Below, piece after piece: positions 43,141 to 52,449 of a stretch of 64,000 nt of DNA. The first letter of the stretch is position 1. Each line of letters begins with the position of its first letter. Both the position numbers and the translations under genes were made by a program. The notes under the pieces were generated by a model. The model did not search any database. It saw only the letters and a program-made list of their open reading frames with translations, and had not been told where the DNA came from. This DNA is from an uncultured bacterium. GTDB lineage: Bacteria > Bacillota > Clostridia > Lachnospirales > Lachnospiraceae. The stretch is from contig CAJMNR010000004.1 of the NCBI GenBank assembly GCA_905214875.1, positions 60,540 through 124,539 of the forward strand, written 5' to 3'.

Positions 43141-44343
43141 TTAATCAAGCTTTATTAAATTCGTATAATCTCCAACATATAATAATGTATTTGGACCAAC
43201 TACCATGGATTGACCATTTACTAAGTGTACATTAGTCGAAGTATCATTTCCTACCTGAACAATAATGTCCTGAAGGGAATGATTCATAATCTCATACTGC
43301 TTTGTTTGCTTGTTGTACATAATGTTACAAATACTATTTTTTATTTTAGCTGCATCATGTACGTCACCCTGTAATAAAATCTGCATGGCTTCTTGAGTTG
43401 TTCCTAACGTAATCGTACCTGTTCCATGATGAAACAGATCCAGATTCATTCCTTGATAAATACCTGCAAGTCCAGTCACTTTTCCAACTACGCCTATAAC
43501 GCCAGGTTGTTGCTTTCGTGCAGTATTCTCTTCTTGCTTTGCTTCTCTTTGTTCTGATTGATCTGTTATGTTAGAATTGCTCTTTTTCTTTCTCTTTCGA
43601 TCGGCCTTACGTTTTTTACGGTCTTTCTTATTCTGTTTCTTACGACGCTTCTCTTTACGTTTTTCACGACGAGAAGGCTTGTCCTTTTTGGATGTTCGAC
43701 GCTTGTCGTTCTCTGCTTTATCGTCATCCTTGTCATCGTATCCGTAATCGCGGTCTCCTTTTTGAGGTCGATTATATCCTCCCACAAACCATAATCCTAA
43801 AATGATTGCCAGTGCTACAGCGCTAAGGAGCATAAATACATAAACGCCAAATGTTAAACTAAAACTCAAGCCACTATTTGCAGTATTATTAAATATTAAC
43901 TCTTGAAGTCTTGAAAATCCTCCAATCAAAATGACATTTTCAAACACTGCAAGTCCAAGTAAGATGGTTGGCAATAACATGGTGACCATACCACTTGCCA
44001 TAAAGGTAAGTATCATTGCTAAAAAGCAAAATAAAATCGGCAGGCATACGATTACTAATCCAACTGCCACATTCTTGAATCCCTCTCTCTGCCCATCTTG
44101 ACTGATTCCTTCTTTTACATCGCCCCAAGTCAAGTCATCCGTAATTACATGGCTGTTCTTGATCGTACCTGTTTTATAATATTCAAGCCCTATCCTAGCC
44201 CCGATCTTTGCTACCTCTATTCCCGACACTGTACTTGTCTGCTTGTTTGTCTTAATATTGCAAACCGGAAGTAGCAGCGAACAAAGTGCTAATAGCATTA
44301 GTAAGGCTGCGATTGTTTTTAAACGTGATGCGTATCTTTTCAT
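43141..44343 (-). CDS. Membrane protein with basic linker and FHA-like domain
   Basis: 400 residues. Four predicted membrane segments (about 8-27, 92-117, 120-145, 163-190), then an acidic patch followed by a very basic linker (about 213-265, mostly Lys/Arg), then a C-terminal domain (about 290-400) whose pattern (GIYQGMNLDLFHHGTGTITLGTT, later YEIMNHSLQ, VHLVNGQSMVVG, LLYVGD) resembles FHA phosphothreonine-binding domains. The expected SxxH is not conserved (IKNSICNI), so phosphopeptide binding is doubtful. GGGGGAG precedes the ATG. Function unknown; a membrane scaffold is possible. Confidence 0.7.
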   Translation of the reverse strand: MKRYASRLKTIAALLMLLALCSLLLPVCNIKTNKQTSTVSGIEVAKIGARIGLEYYKTGTIKNSHVITDDLTWGDVKEGISQDGQREGFKNVAVGLVIVCLPILFCFLAMILTFMASGMVTMLLPTILLGLAVFENVILIGGFSRLQELIFNNTANSGLSFSLTFGVYVFMLLSAVALAIILGLWFVGGYNRPQKGDRDYGYDDKDDDKAENDKRRTSKKDKPSRREKRKEKRRKKQNKKDRKKRKADRKRKKKSNSNITDQSEQREAKQEENTARKQQPGVIGVVGKVTGLAGIYQGMNLDLFHHGTGTITLGTTQEAMQILLQGDVHDAAKIKNSICNIMYNKQTKQYEIMNHSLQDIIVQVGNDTSTNVHLVNGQSMVVGPNTLLYVGDYTNLIKLD

Positions 44344-44514
44344 TTCTGACTCCCCCTAGTTGTATACCATAAATTATGTAATACATAAAAAAAAGTTTCT
44401 ATGGCAAATTATATCCTTTTTTGGAAGCAATTTTTTTCCGTTTTCCATTATACCTCTTTTATATTCGAAATTTCCTATAGAATTTATTAAGAATGGCTTA
44501 AGAATCAAAAATTT

Positions 44515-44548
44515 AAAAAGGGAGGTAGCAAACGCTACATCCCTTTTT
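44515..44548 (-). terminator. Terminator of leuS
   Basis: AAAAAGGGAGGTAGC / GCTACATCCCTTTTT, a 15-bp stem with one mismatch and an AAAC loop, followed by a T-run on the minus strand. Between 44344 and 44514 nothing else is seen. Confidence 0.88.
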
Positions 44549-44584
44549 ATTGTCCTCTAATGGAGAACGCACTATTTACATTAA

Positions 44585-46993
44585 TTATCTGCAAACAATA
44601 TTTACAATTCTACCTGGAACATAGATTTCTTTGATGATGTTGTCAGTTAACTTATCAGCAACGGCTTCTTTACCTTTTGCAATAACTTCATCCTTAGGAT
44701 CATCTTTTCCGATCATGATTGTTCCTTTTGTCTTACCATTTACTTGAACAGCGATTTCTACTGTAGACTCAACAGTCTTAGCTTCTTCAAATTCTGGCCA
44801 AGTTGCTTGGTATAAACGTCCTTCGAATCCAAGGTCAGCCCACATTTCTTCTGTCATATGAGGTGCAACTGGATTTAATAAAGTGATTAATGTCTTTAAT
44901 TCACCTTTTGTTACGCTGCCTTTTTTGTAGAAGTCATTGATTAATGCCATCATTGCTGCAATTGCTGTGTTGTATTTAAGGTTTTCAAAGTCATTTGTTA
45001 CTTTCTTGATTGTTTGATGCATCTTAGTTTCCATGTCAGCAGAATAGTTCATGTCATCTGTTACGATGTCTTGAAGTTTCCATACTCTTTCAAGGAAACG
45101 ACGGCAACCTTTAACACCATCTTCAGACCAAGAAGCTGATAATTCAAATGCACCGATGAACATTTCGTACGTACGTAATGTATCTGCACCGTATTCTCTT
45201 ACGATATCATCTGGGTTAACTACGTTACCACGGGACTTGCTCATCTTTTCGCCGTTTTCACCTAAGATCATACCATGAGAAGTTCTCTTTTGATATGGTT
45301 CTTTTGTAGGCACGATTCCTTGATCATATAAGAATTTATGCCAGAAACGAGAGTAAAGTAAGTGAAGTGTAGTATGTTCCATACCACCGTTATACCAATC
45401 AACTGGTAACCAGTATTTTAATGCTTCTTTACTTGCTAACGCTTCTTTATTTGTAGGATCCGTATATCTTAAGAAGTACCAAGAAGAACCAGCCCATTGA
45501 GGCATTGTATCAGTTTCACGTTTTGCAGCACCGCCACAACATGGACAAGTAGTGTTTACCCAGTCAGTCATAGCAGCAAGTGGAGATTCACCATTGTCTG
45601 TTGGCACATAGCTTTCTACTTCTGGAAGCTCAAGTGGTAACTCGCTTTCATCCACTGGAACATAACCACATTTATCACAATGAATGATTGGAATTGGTTC
45701 ACCCCAGTAACGTTGTCTAGAGAATACCCAGTCTCTTAATTTGAAGTTTGTTTTCTTTTCGCCGATTCCTTTTTCCTCTAAGAATTCGATCATCTTCGCT
45801 TTTGCATCTTTTACTTCTAATCCGTTTAAGAAATCAGAGTTAACTAATTTTCCTGTTGCAGTGTTAGTGAATGCTGCTTCTTGAACATTTTCTCCGCCAG
45901 CAACAACTTCTACGATTGGAAGACCCATTTTCTTAGCGAATTCCCAGTCTCTATCATCATGAGCTGGAACTGCCATAATAGCACCTGTTCCGTAAGTCAT
46001 TAATACGTAATCAGAGATCCATACTGGGATTTCTTTTCCGCTTACTGGGTTGATTGCTGTAAATCCATCGATTTGAACACCAGTCTTGTCTTTTGCAAGT
46101 TCTGCACGTTCGAAATCAGATTTTTTAGCTGCTTCTTCACGATAAGCAACGATTTCATCCCAGTTTTTGATTTGATCTTTGTATTTATCAATGATTGGAT
46201 GTTCTGGAGAAACAACCATGTAAGTTACACCAAATAAAGTATCTGGTCTTGTAGTGTAAATACGTAATTTATCTTCTTTATCTTTTAATTCGAAATCAAC
46301 TTCTGCACCTTGGCTTCTTCCGATCCAGTTCTTTTGAGAAGTCTTAACTTTTTCGATGTAATCTACGTCAGCTAAATCATCGATTAATTTGTCTGCGTAT
46401 TCTGTAATCTTTAACATCCATTGGCTCTTAACTTTGTGAACTACAGAAGAACCACAACGTTCGCAAGAACCATTAACAACTTCTTCGTTTGCTAAACCAA
46501 CTTTACAAGATGGACACCAGTTGATTGGCATTTCAGATTTGTAAGCTAAACCAGCTTTGAATAATTTTAAGAAGATCCATTGTGTCCATTTGTAGTATTC
46601 TGGATCTGTTGTATTGATTTCTCTATCCCAATCGAAAGAGTAACCTAAAGAATGTAACTGGTTCTTGAAGTTTTGTACGTTATTCTTTGTAACGATTGCT
46701 GGATGGATGTGGTTTTTGATTGCATAGTTTTCTGTTGGAAGACCAAATGCATCCCATCCCATTGGATAAAGTACATTGTATCCTTGCATTCTGCGTTTTC
46801 TTGCAACGATATCAAGTGCTGTGTATGGTCTTGGATGACCTACATGAAGACCTTGTCCTGATGGATAAGGGAATTCAACTAATGCATAAAATTTTGGTTT
46901 GGAATAATCATCTGTTGCTGCAAATGCTTTTTCATCATCCCATACTTTTTGCCATTTCTTTTCAATGGTCTTATGGTTATATAATTCTGTCAT
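44585..46993 (-). CDS. leuS: Leucyl-tRNA synthetase
   Basis: Charges tRNA-Leu (802 aa, normal). HIGH motif as HVGHPRPY, KMSKS as GEKMSKSRGN, zinc cluster CPSCKVG...CERCGS (about 160-185), and the CP1 editing domain (TYGTGAIMAVPAHDDRD). A frame extension to 47026 is ruled out by GGAGG standing correctly before the ATG at 46993. Controlled by the T-box leader upstream (47165-47449). Confidence 0.98.
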   Translation of the reverse strand: MTELYNHKTIEKKWQKVWDDEKAFAATDDYSKPKFYALVEFPYPSGQGLHVGHPRPYTALDIVARKRRMQGYNVLYPMGWDAFGLPTENYAIKNHIHPAIVTKNNVQNFKNQLHSLGYSFDWDREINTTDPEYYKWTQWIFLKLFKAGLAYKSEMPINWCPSCKVGLANEEVVNGSCERCGSSVVHKVKSQWMLKITEYADKLIDDLADVDYIEKVKTSQKNWIGRSQGAEVDFELKDKEDKLRIYTTRPDTLFGVTYMVVSPEHPIIDKYKDQIKNWDEIVAYREEAAKKSDFERAELAKDKTGVQIDGFTAINPVSGKEIPVWISDYVLMTYGTGAIMAVPAHDDRDWEFAKKMGLPIVEVVAGGENVQEAAFTNTATGKLVNSDFLNGLEVKDAKAKMIEFLEEKGIGEKKTNFKLRDWVFSRQRYWGEPIPIIHCDKCGYVPVDESELPLELPEVESYVPTDNGESPLAAMTDWVNTTCPCCGGAAKRETDTMPQWAGSSWYFLRYTDPTNKEALASKEALKYWLPVDWYNGGMEHTTLHLLYSRFWHKFLYDQGIVPTKEPYQKRTSHGMILGENGEKMSKSRGNVVNPDDIVREYGADTLRTYEMFIGAFELSASWSEDGVKGCRRFLERVWKLQDIVTDDMNYSADMETKMHQTIKKVTNDFENLKYNTAIAAMMALINDFYKKGSVTKGELKTLITLLNPVAPHMTEEMWADLGFEGRLYQATWPEFEEAKTVESTVEIAVQVNGKTKGTIMIGKDDPKDEVIAKGKEAVADKLTDNIIKEIYVPGRIVNIVCR

Positions 46994-47111
46994 AATTTCC
47001 TCCATTCTGTGTAAACACATCTTCAAAAAATGCTCTTAGCATTTCTTCTATCGAGTTTGATTCCACGGCCCCGGCAGTCGCCAAGGTCTTGCAAGCAGAC
47101 TTTGGCTTTTG

Positions 47112-47173
47112 GGGACATTTTTAATTGTTAGGAAAGAGCTCGACAGAGAAATTTCCTAACAATTAAAAAAAGC
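47112..47173 (+). repeat. Palindromic 62-bp dispersed repeat, copy B
   Basis: Matches 11634-11695 at 61 of 62 positions and lies inside the leuS leader, between the T-box terminator and the leuS start. The stem AATTGTTAGGAAA / TTTCCTAACAATT would form in the read-through transcript. Flanking sequence (47040-47111) is more GC-rich than the surroundings. Confidence 0.85.
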
Positions 47174-47204
47174 CCTAGTCTCTTTACTTAGAGACGAAGG
47201 CTTT
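47165..47204 (-). terminator. T-box terminator hairpin of leuS leader
   Basis: AAAGCCTTCGTCTCT / AGAGACTAGGGCTTT followed by T7, the default OFF fold; its 5' side overlaps sequence used by the antiterminator. Confidence 0.9.
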
Positions 47205-47449
47205 CTTACTTCCGTGGTACCACTCTATTTCGTAAAATCTCGTTCTGTTATTCTTGAGACTTTTAACGCACTCATTAATTCTGTAACGTGAATGAAACGC
47301 TTCTGCCTACTAATGGTTCAGCAAAAGGACTCAAAGGCGAGTTGGGAGCTTCGGCTACTGCCTTTCACCAACCGGCAGTTCTCTAAAAACCTATGACTCT
47401 TAATACTCCTTGTCAATGTCTTTGGATTATTTACTTCAAATTCTAAAAA
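47165..47449 (-). promoter_or_regulatory. T-box leader controlling leuS
   Basis: Tandem features of a T-box riboswitch on the minus strand: AGAGAACTGCCGGTTGGTGAAA near the top of stem I, a Leu CUC specifier at 47339-47341 (context AACTCGCC), the T-box bulge AGAGTGGTACCACGGAAG (47209-47226), and a terminator followed by a U-run. Uncharged tRNA-Leu should pair with the specifier and the UGGU stretch and allow read-through into leuS. Confidence 0.95.
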
Positions 47450-47456
47450 CACTTTA

Positions 47457-47484
47457 ATTCTACCATATTCGATATATTTGTCAA
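47457..47484 (-). promoter_or_regulatory. Promoter of leuS
   Basis: Minus-strand TTGACA (47479-47484), 16-bp spacer, TAGAAT (47457-47462), just upstream of the T-box. Confidence 0.75.
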
Positions 47485-47540
47485 CTACAAGTCAGTAAAA
47501 AAACAATCACTAATTAGTAGTATATCCAGTTTCCTTCTGC

Positions 47541-48038
47541 CTAATCCTCAAACATGCATTTTTCGATTGTAAATACATAGCTGTCCTGCTCTTCATCACA
47601 ACGAAGAAACTTAAAATCAGCACCTGTACTTACAATGATTTTTCTCCAGAAACGATGGGCATGAACGTTTTCTTTTAACACGTTAAGTGTGTACTTTCCT
47701 GGATATTTACGAAAGATTTCACGAACGGCCTTTCTCGCAAATCCAGTCTTTCGAAATGGGCGAAGGACAAAGAATTCTTCCAGCATATAATCTGCTTTAT
47801 GCTTTGACTTACTTCCCCAAGATAGGCAGATGAATCCTGCCAAATGTTCCTTATAATACATCAGGTATACAATGGTTTCATCATCAAAGTAGCCATCAGT
47901 GATCCCTCTTAGATAGATGCCGTCTTCCCCCTGTCGTTCTGCTACCCAAATGCTGTATTCACTTAAATCATGAAGATACAGATTAAATAAGTTATCAAAT
48001 GTCTGACGATTTTTATTTCCTACTGCTACAAATCTCAT
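47541..48038 (-). CDS. GNAT-family N-acetyltransferase
   Basis: 165 residues, a single acetyl-CoA-dependent GNAT fold. Motif A region includes LEEFFVLRPFRKTGFARKAVREIF with the R-K-T-G-F-A pyrophosphate loop; motif B is NVLKENVHAHRFWRK. The substrate cannot be read. No strong ribosome binding site precedes the ATG, so translation may be weak or the start slightly off. It is monocistronic, upstream of leuS on the same strand. Confidence 0.85.
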   Translation of the reverse strand: MRFVAVGNKNRQTFDNLFNLYLHDLSEYSIWVAERQGEDGIYLRGITDGYFDDETIVYLMYYKEHLAGFICLSWGSKSKHKADYMLEEFFVLRPFRKTGFARKAVREIFRKYPGKYTLNVLKENVHAHRFWRKIIVSTGADFKFLRCDEEQDSYVFTIEKCMFED

Positions 48039-48212
48039 AAATTGCTTGGACCATTCTATTCGGAGTGTCCAACTGCCCCCTCTCTGCCTTTTTTCTTCAT
48101 TCTATCACAGAACCATAGATTGTCAAAGGGCGTTTTCCCTACAACTAAGGCATTTCTAGTGATAACAGATTACAGGAGTACCAGCGTCACCATTCTCTGT
48201 AATTCGGCCAAA

Positions 48213-48258
48213 CAAAAAGAAACCCTGCATCAGTGATTCACACTAACTGCAGAGTTTC
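48213..48258 (-). terminator. Terminator of the first L,D-transpeptidase gene
   Basis: GAAACTCTGCA / TGCAGGGTTTC stem with a 17-nt partly paired loop, then TTTTTG on the minus strand. Confidence 0.75.
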
Positions 48259-48288
48259 ATAAGCTAAGCTCATGCTTTCTCACGCTTT

Positions 48289-49713
48289 CTATTTATAGCA
48301 TATTACAGGGACTCCAGGTTCAATATTATTATAAATTGTCTTGGCTGCCGATAATGATAAATTGATACAGCCATGAGAGCCATTTGATAAATAACGATCA
48401 CCACCAAAGATTCCATTCTGCCATGTTGCATCATGCATACCGATGCCCTCATAATCAATAAATGGCATCCAATATTGAACTCTTGTGGCATATCCAGGTC
48501 CACGAAGAACTCTAGGACTCTGCATCCATCTAACGCAGTAGCATCCTACTGGTGTTGCATGTCCATTATTCGGATTACCTGAAACTATATCCGTCTCAAA
48601 AAATAACTTTCCGTTCTTATAATAGAATAAATGCTGTTTTGTCAGGTTAATCTCAACATAAGTATTACCAATACTGTCTGAGCCATATTTTATGCCTTCC
48701 ATAGTACATGCAGGGTCTTTTTCCTTTTGCTCACCTTTTTTTATGGAAGCAAGTAATTCTTCCAGCTCTGTATCAGTATCCAATTCCCAACCAAGATCTC
48801 CGCCTTTTACTGTAACTACAGATCCATAACTTGTTTTAAACTTTCTTGATTCTGGAACTGTGTTATATGTCTTAGCAAGATTCTTTAAATATTCTTCAAC
48901 CTTATCTTCATCAATTGAAACTTTTCCTTTTGTACTAACCTTGATAGTTGGGCCAATTTTTGTACTATCAAACACTTCCGTCTTAGTACCAAACTTATAT
49001 GTAATCTTTGTAGCCATATACTTATTAAGCGTATTCATCGTTTCCTTGATTGAAGAATCCTCACTTGTAATCTCTGGCTCTACATAACAATTCATTTTTT
49101 CAATTGCTACTTCTGCATCTAAATTCTTAATCGCTGTTTTTACTGCTGAGATTAATTTCTTCTTATCTACTTTGCATCCTTGATCTTCTGGTACAACAGT
49201 AAATCCCTTATCTTCACTATATGCACTAATCTTTGCATTAGTTGGTTCTACCTGATTCTTTTTCTTTAGGCATTCCATTTCGCTTATTACTTTTGTTAAT
49301 TTGCTTTCATCGTAAGTTAATTGGTAAGGATTCTCTACTTTGTTGTCTTGCCAAGTATATGCTAACCATGAATATGCTGATTGGTTATTTAATACTTTGT
49401 CAATGTCTTGCTCAAACGTACACTTTAGATCAATGTCGGCTCCGCTAATGCGTTCTGTAACGCCATTTCTCTCTTTTACATTTAGTACATAGGTATTCAC
49501 ACTCTCTGTGATACGCTCCTTTGCTTCTTCAGCCGTCAGATTCGAGCAATCAAGCCCATTGATAAACGTCTGTGCATAAAAGTGTTCTTTGTAGTATTGG
49601 GAAATACATAGGTATGCTATCAACAAAATTGCTAGCATTAGACATACACTTCCAACAATTATCATTCGTAACTTAGTACTGTTTGTGCTCCTACTTAATT
49701 CCTTTTTACTCAT
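48289..49713 (-). CDS. Membrane-anchored L,D-transpeptidase (YkuD) with PG-binding domain
   Basis: 474 residues. One N-terminal membrane anchor (about 17-38), a PG_binding_4-type region (about 45-330, two copies), and a C-terminal YkuD catalytic domain (about 348-474) with GMHDATW and catalytic motif SHGCINLS (His and Cys). It makes 3-3 crosslinks in peptidoglycan or attaches proteins to it. AGAGGT precedes the ATG. It is a close paralogue of the next upstream gene. Confidence 0.94.
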   Translation of the reverse strand: MSKKELSRSTNSTKLRMIIVGSVCLMLAILLIAYLCISQYYKEHFYAQTFINGLDCSNLTAEEAKERITESVNTYVLNVKERNGVTERISGADIDLKCTFEQDIDKVLNNQSAYSWLAYTWQDNKVENPYQLTYDESKLTKVISEMECLKKKNQVEPTNAKISAYSEDKGFTVVPEDQGCKVDKKKLISAVKTAIKNLDAEVAIEKMNCYVEPEITSEDSSIKETMNTLNKYMATKITYKFGTKTEVFDSTKIGPTIKVSTKGKVSIDEDKVEEYLKNLAKTYNTVPESRKFKTSYGSVVTVKGGDLGWELDTDTELEELLASIKKGEQKEKDPACTMEGIKYGSDSIGNTYVEINLTKQHLFYYKNGKLFFETDIVSGNPNNGHATPVGCYCVRWMQSPRVLRGPGYATRVQYWMPFIDYEGIGMHDATWQNGIFGGDRYLSNGSHGCINLSLSAAKTIYNNIEPGVPVICYK

Positions 49714-49856
49714 TTTTACCTCTTAACTTCTTTCTTCACACCAAAAAGGTGTTTTTTTGGTATATCTCCCTCTGCTTAATCTATTATACATTTTTTCCCT
49801 TTTACTTCCAGTTCTTTCTTGGAAATTTAATACAATTTAAAATTTCTGTAATATAT

Positions 49857-49912
49857 AAAAGGGACTTTGACTTTATAGATGATTTCTCACCTATAAAATC
49901 AAAGTCCCTTTT
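49857..49912 (-). terminator. Terminator of the second L,D-transpeptidase gene
   Basis: AAAAGGGACTTTGA-x-TTTATAG / CTATAAA-x-TCAAAGTCCCTTTT, a 22-bp stem with one mismatch and a 12-nt loop, T-run included. Confidence 0.92.
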
Positions 49913-49921
49913 CTTTAGCAA

Positions 49922-51415
49922 TTAGTTTGCTTTTTTATATTTTGAACCTGCTTTTACAGCTTTTTCGTATTGTTTTTTATCGTAACTCTCAGTACCGCTT
50001 AAGTGATAGCAAACTACTGGAGTTCCTCTTTGAACGTATCCAAAGATTTCTTTTGCTACATTTGTAGGCAAGTTGATACATCCGTGAGAACCATTATATA
50101 GAAACTCACTTCCACCAAATTTTGTTTTCCAAGATGCATCATGTAAACCGATATCGCGGTTAAATGGCATCCAATAAGAAACTTTTGTATTGTAAGTCTC
50201 GCCTTTTAACGTTGCATTTCTTTCTGTATATTGGATTGGATATACACCTGCTGGTGTTTCATGGTTTGTACTTACCTTACCAGATACGAAATCAGATTCA
50301 ATAACTTTTTTACCATCTTTATATACAAACAGATGCTGTGCAGATAAGTTAATCTCTACATAGCTATCACCAATATCGTCATCACCATATTGGACTGCTG
50401 TCTGAATATATGCTGGCTCTTTGTCTTTCTGTTCGCCATTTTTAATACATTCCATAATTTCAGCTAACTCTTTATTGCAGTTTAACCACCAGCCATAATC
50501 TCCACCTTGTGTAGTGATGACCGTTCCATAACTAGTTTTAAATTGTCTATTTGTAAATACGGTATTATAAGTCTTTCTAATGTAAGTAACGAATTCGTTT
50601 ATTTTGTTCTCATCAATAGTTACATTGCCTTCATCATCTACACTAATGGCTGGACCGATTTTTGACTTATCAAAAATTTCTGTCTTGTCGCCAAATGTAT
50701 AAGTTAACTTTGTTTGCATGTATTTATCAATAGTTTCAAGTGCTGTCTTTAGAATTTGATCATCGCTAGTGATTGAAGGTTTTTCATAACAATCTTCTTC
50801 TTCAAGATTAACTTCAGAATCTAGATTCTTGATAGCTTCTTTCACTACGCTTGTAAGCATTTTCTTTGTTACTTTTTTTCCTTGTTCTTCTGCAATGATA
50901 GTAAATCCTGTTTCTTCACTATATTCGCTAATTCTTGCATTTTTAGGTTCTACTTGGTTTTCTGTCTTTAAACATTCTAATTTATTAATTACAGCTGTTA
51001 ATTTATCTTGGTCATATGACAATTTGTATGGATTCTCAACATTATTTTCTTTCCATATATTTACAATCCACGAATATGCGGATTGGCTATCTAACATTTC
51101 GTTGATATCTTTATCAAAAGTACATGTAAGATCAATTTGAGCACCAGTAATTTTTTCAGTCACATCATCTCGTTCTTTAATTGAAAGAACATATGTATTG
51201 ACATTCTGCGTAATTAATTCCTTTGCTTCTTCCGCCGTCAAGTTGGAACAATCAAGGCCGTTGATATACGTTTTCGCATAAAAATGATCTTTATAATATT
51301 GTGATATACATAGATATGCAACTAAAAGAATCGCTATGACCAAACCTACACACCCAAGTACAAGCATCTGTATTTTTTTCCCGTTATTCGTTCTATTTAC
51401 TTCTTTTCTACTCAT
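49922..51415 (-). CDS. Membrane-anchored L,D-transpeptidase (YkuD) with PG-binding domain (paralogue)
   Basis: 497 residues from the ATG at 51415 (AAGAGGT just upstream; an in-frame extension to 51448 is less likely). Same plan as the downstream paralogue: N-terminal anchor, PG_binding_4-like region, YkuD domain with GLHDASW and SHGCINLP (catalytic Cys). The C-terminus is longer, with a Lys-rich tail. Both genes share similar 5' leaders, so the duplication included regulatory sequence. Confidence 0.94.
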   Translation of the reverse strand: MSRKEVNRTNNGKKIQMLVLGCVGLVIAILLVAYLCISQYYKDHFYAKTYINGLDCSNLTAEEAKELITQNVNTYVLSIKERDDVTEKITGAQIDLTCTFDKDINEMLDSQSAYSWIVNIWKENNVENPYKLSYDQDKLTAVINKLECLKTENQVEPKNARISEYSEETGFTIIAEEQGKKVTKKMLTSVVKEAIKNLDSEVNLEEEDCYEKPSITSDDQILKTALETIDKYMQTKLTYTFGDKTEIFDKSKIGPAISVDDEGNVTIDENKINEFVTYIRKTYNTVFTNRQFKTSYGTVITTQGGDYGWWLNCNKELAEIMECIKNGEQKDKEPAYIQTAVQYGDDDIGDSYVEINLSAQHLFVYKDGKKVIESDFVSGKVSTNHETPAGVYPIQYTERNATLKGETYNTKVSYWMPFNRDIGLHDASWKTKFGGSEFLYNGSHGCINLPTNVAKEIFGYVQRGTPVVCYHLSGTESYDKKQYEKAVKAGSKYKKAN

Positions 51416-51486
51416 ATCTACCTCTTTTACTTTTTTCTTTAACACCAAAAATAGTGTTTTTTTTTATAACTCTTTCTGCTTTTACT

Positions 51487-51514
51487 ATTATACATGAAAT
51501 ATTTTACTTGTCTA
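51487..51514 (-). promoter_or_regulatory. Promoter of the second L,D-transpeptidase gene
   Basis: Minus-strand TAGACA (51509-51514), 16-bp spacer, TATAAT (51487-51492). A similar ATGTATAATAG context precedes the paralogue near 49787. Confidence 0.65.
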
Positions 51515-51574
51515 AAAATATCAGAAAATTTAATAGTATTTAAATATATTGTAATATTTGTTTATTTCCCATAA

Positions 51575-51624
51575 TACGACTGTCACATTTGTAAATAATT
51601 TAGGGTTTTTTAGCGACAGTCGTA
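51575..51624. terminator. Hairpin after the DUF3298-like gene
   Basis: TACGACTGTC / GACAGTCGTA perfect 10-bp stem with a long AT-rich loop; only weak U-runs. Probably a terminator or 3'-end stabiliser. Confidence 0.5.
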
Positions 51625-51631
51625 GAATATT

Positions 51632-52369
51632 TTACTCTCTTGCAATCTTTGCTTCTACAAATCCTGCTGCATATGGAGCAAGCACATAAGGATCATAATA
51701 AAAGACGATTCCGTCCTCTGTAAAATAATATTTTAAATCTTCAAACTTTGTCTGCTCTACAATTGTATAGGCATTATCCCAGTATAATGATTTATCTTTA
51801 TTAATTTTTTTCTGGAATGCTTGGTTGACCTCTTTCTTAATTTCATCTTTCGACTTATTCAGTACTTTTGTAAGGTCTACTTCTTCTCCAGTATCCAAAT
51901 CTGAATTGGTAGGTGTTCGATAAGGCATCCCATGTGCCCCCCCCATAAACAAGTACCCTTCAAACAGTACACTGAGAATTTTATTTTTATTATAAGTAAC
52001 TGTATAACTTACTTCGTTCCCATACTTTGATCCGGATGTATTCTCTTCTTCTGAAACAGAATCAATAATCTCATCCTGTCCTTTTAGCCATTCACAAAAA
52101 AGAGTCGAATATCTACAGTTAAGCTTGTCTATCCCTTTGTAATCCCCGGCTATGTTAGGATACTGATAGGATAATACAAGGCGTACTTCTCCTTTCGGAT
52201 TTCGATACTCCTGATGAAAGGTCTCTGGCTTAATTGTAATATTATTTTCACTGTTTTCTTTCGCACCCGCCTGATCTTCACTAAAATAAACGAGCAAAAA
52301 CACAATGACCAAACCTGCCAAAATGTATATTGCACTTTTTTTTAGAAGTTCTTTTCGCTTTCCATACAT
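51632..52369 (-). CDS. Membrane-anchored DUF3298-type protein
   Basis: 245 residues from the ATG at 52369 (GAGGTG upstream; a GTG at 52378 would overlap it). One N-terminal membrane segment (about 13-32), then an extracellular domain with LFMGGAHGMPYRTPTNSDLDTG and IVFYYDPYVLAPYAAG, motifs of the DUF3298 domain seen in RsiV-like anti-sigma factors. No cytoplasmic anti-sigma part is present, so lysozyme sensing by sigma regulation is not implied. Confidence 0.8.
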   Translation of the reverse strand: MYGKRKELLKKSAIYILAGLVIVFLLVYFSEDQAGAKENSENNITIKPETFHQEYRNPKGEVRLVLSYQYPNIAGDYKGIDKLNCRYSTLFCEWLKGQDEIIDSVSEEENTSGSKYGNEVSYTVTYNKNKILSVLFEGYLFMGGAHGMPYRTPTNSDLDTGEEVDLTKVLNKSKDEIKKEVNQAFQKKINKDKSLYWDNAYTIVEQTKFEDLKYYFTEDGIVFYYDPYVLAPYAAGFVEAKIARE

Positions 52370-52416
52370 TTTTTGCACCTCAATTCAACAAAATAACTAT
52401 ATGTTATTAATTTACG

Positions 52417-52445
52417 TTGAATTTTGTTTTTTCACTCTGTATAAT
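52417..52445 (+). promoter_or_regulatory. Promoter of ansA
   Basis: TTGAAT (52417-52422), 17-bp spacer, TATAAT (52440-52445), placing transcription start near 52451. Confidence 0.8.
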
Positions 52446-52449
52446 ACTT

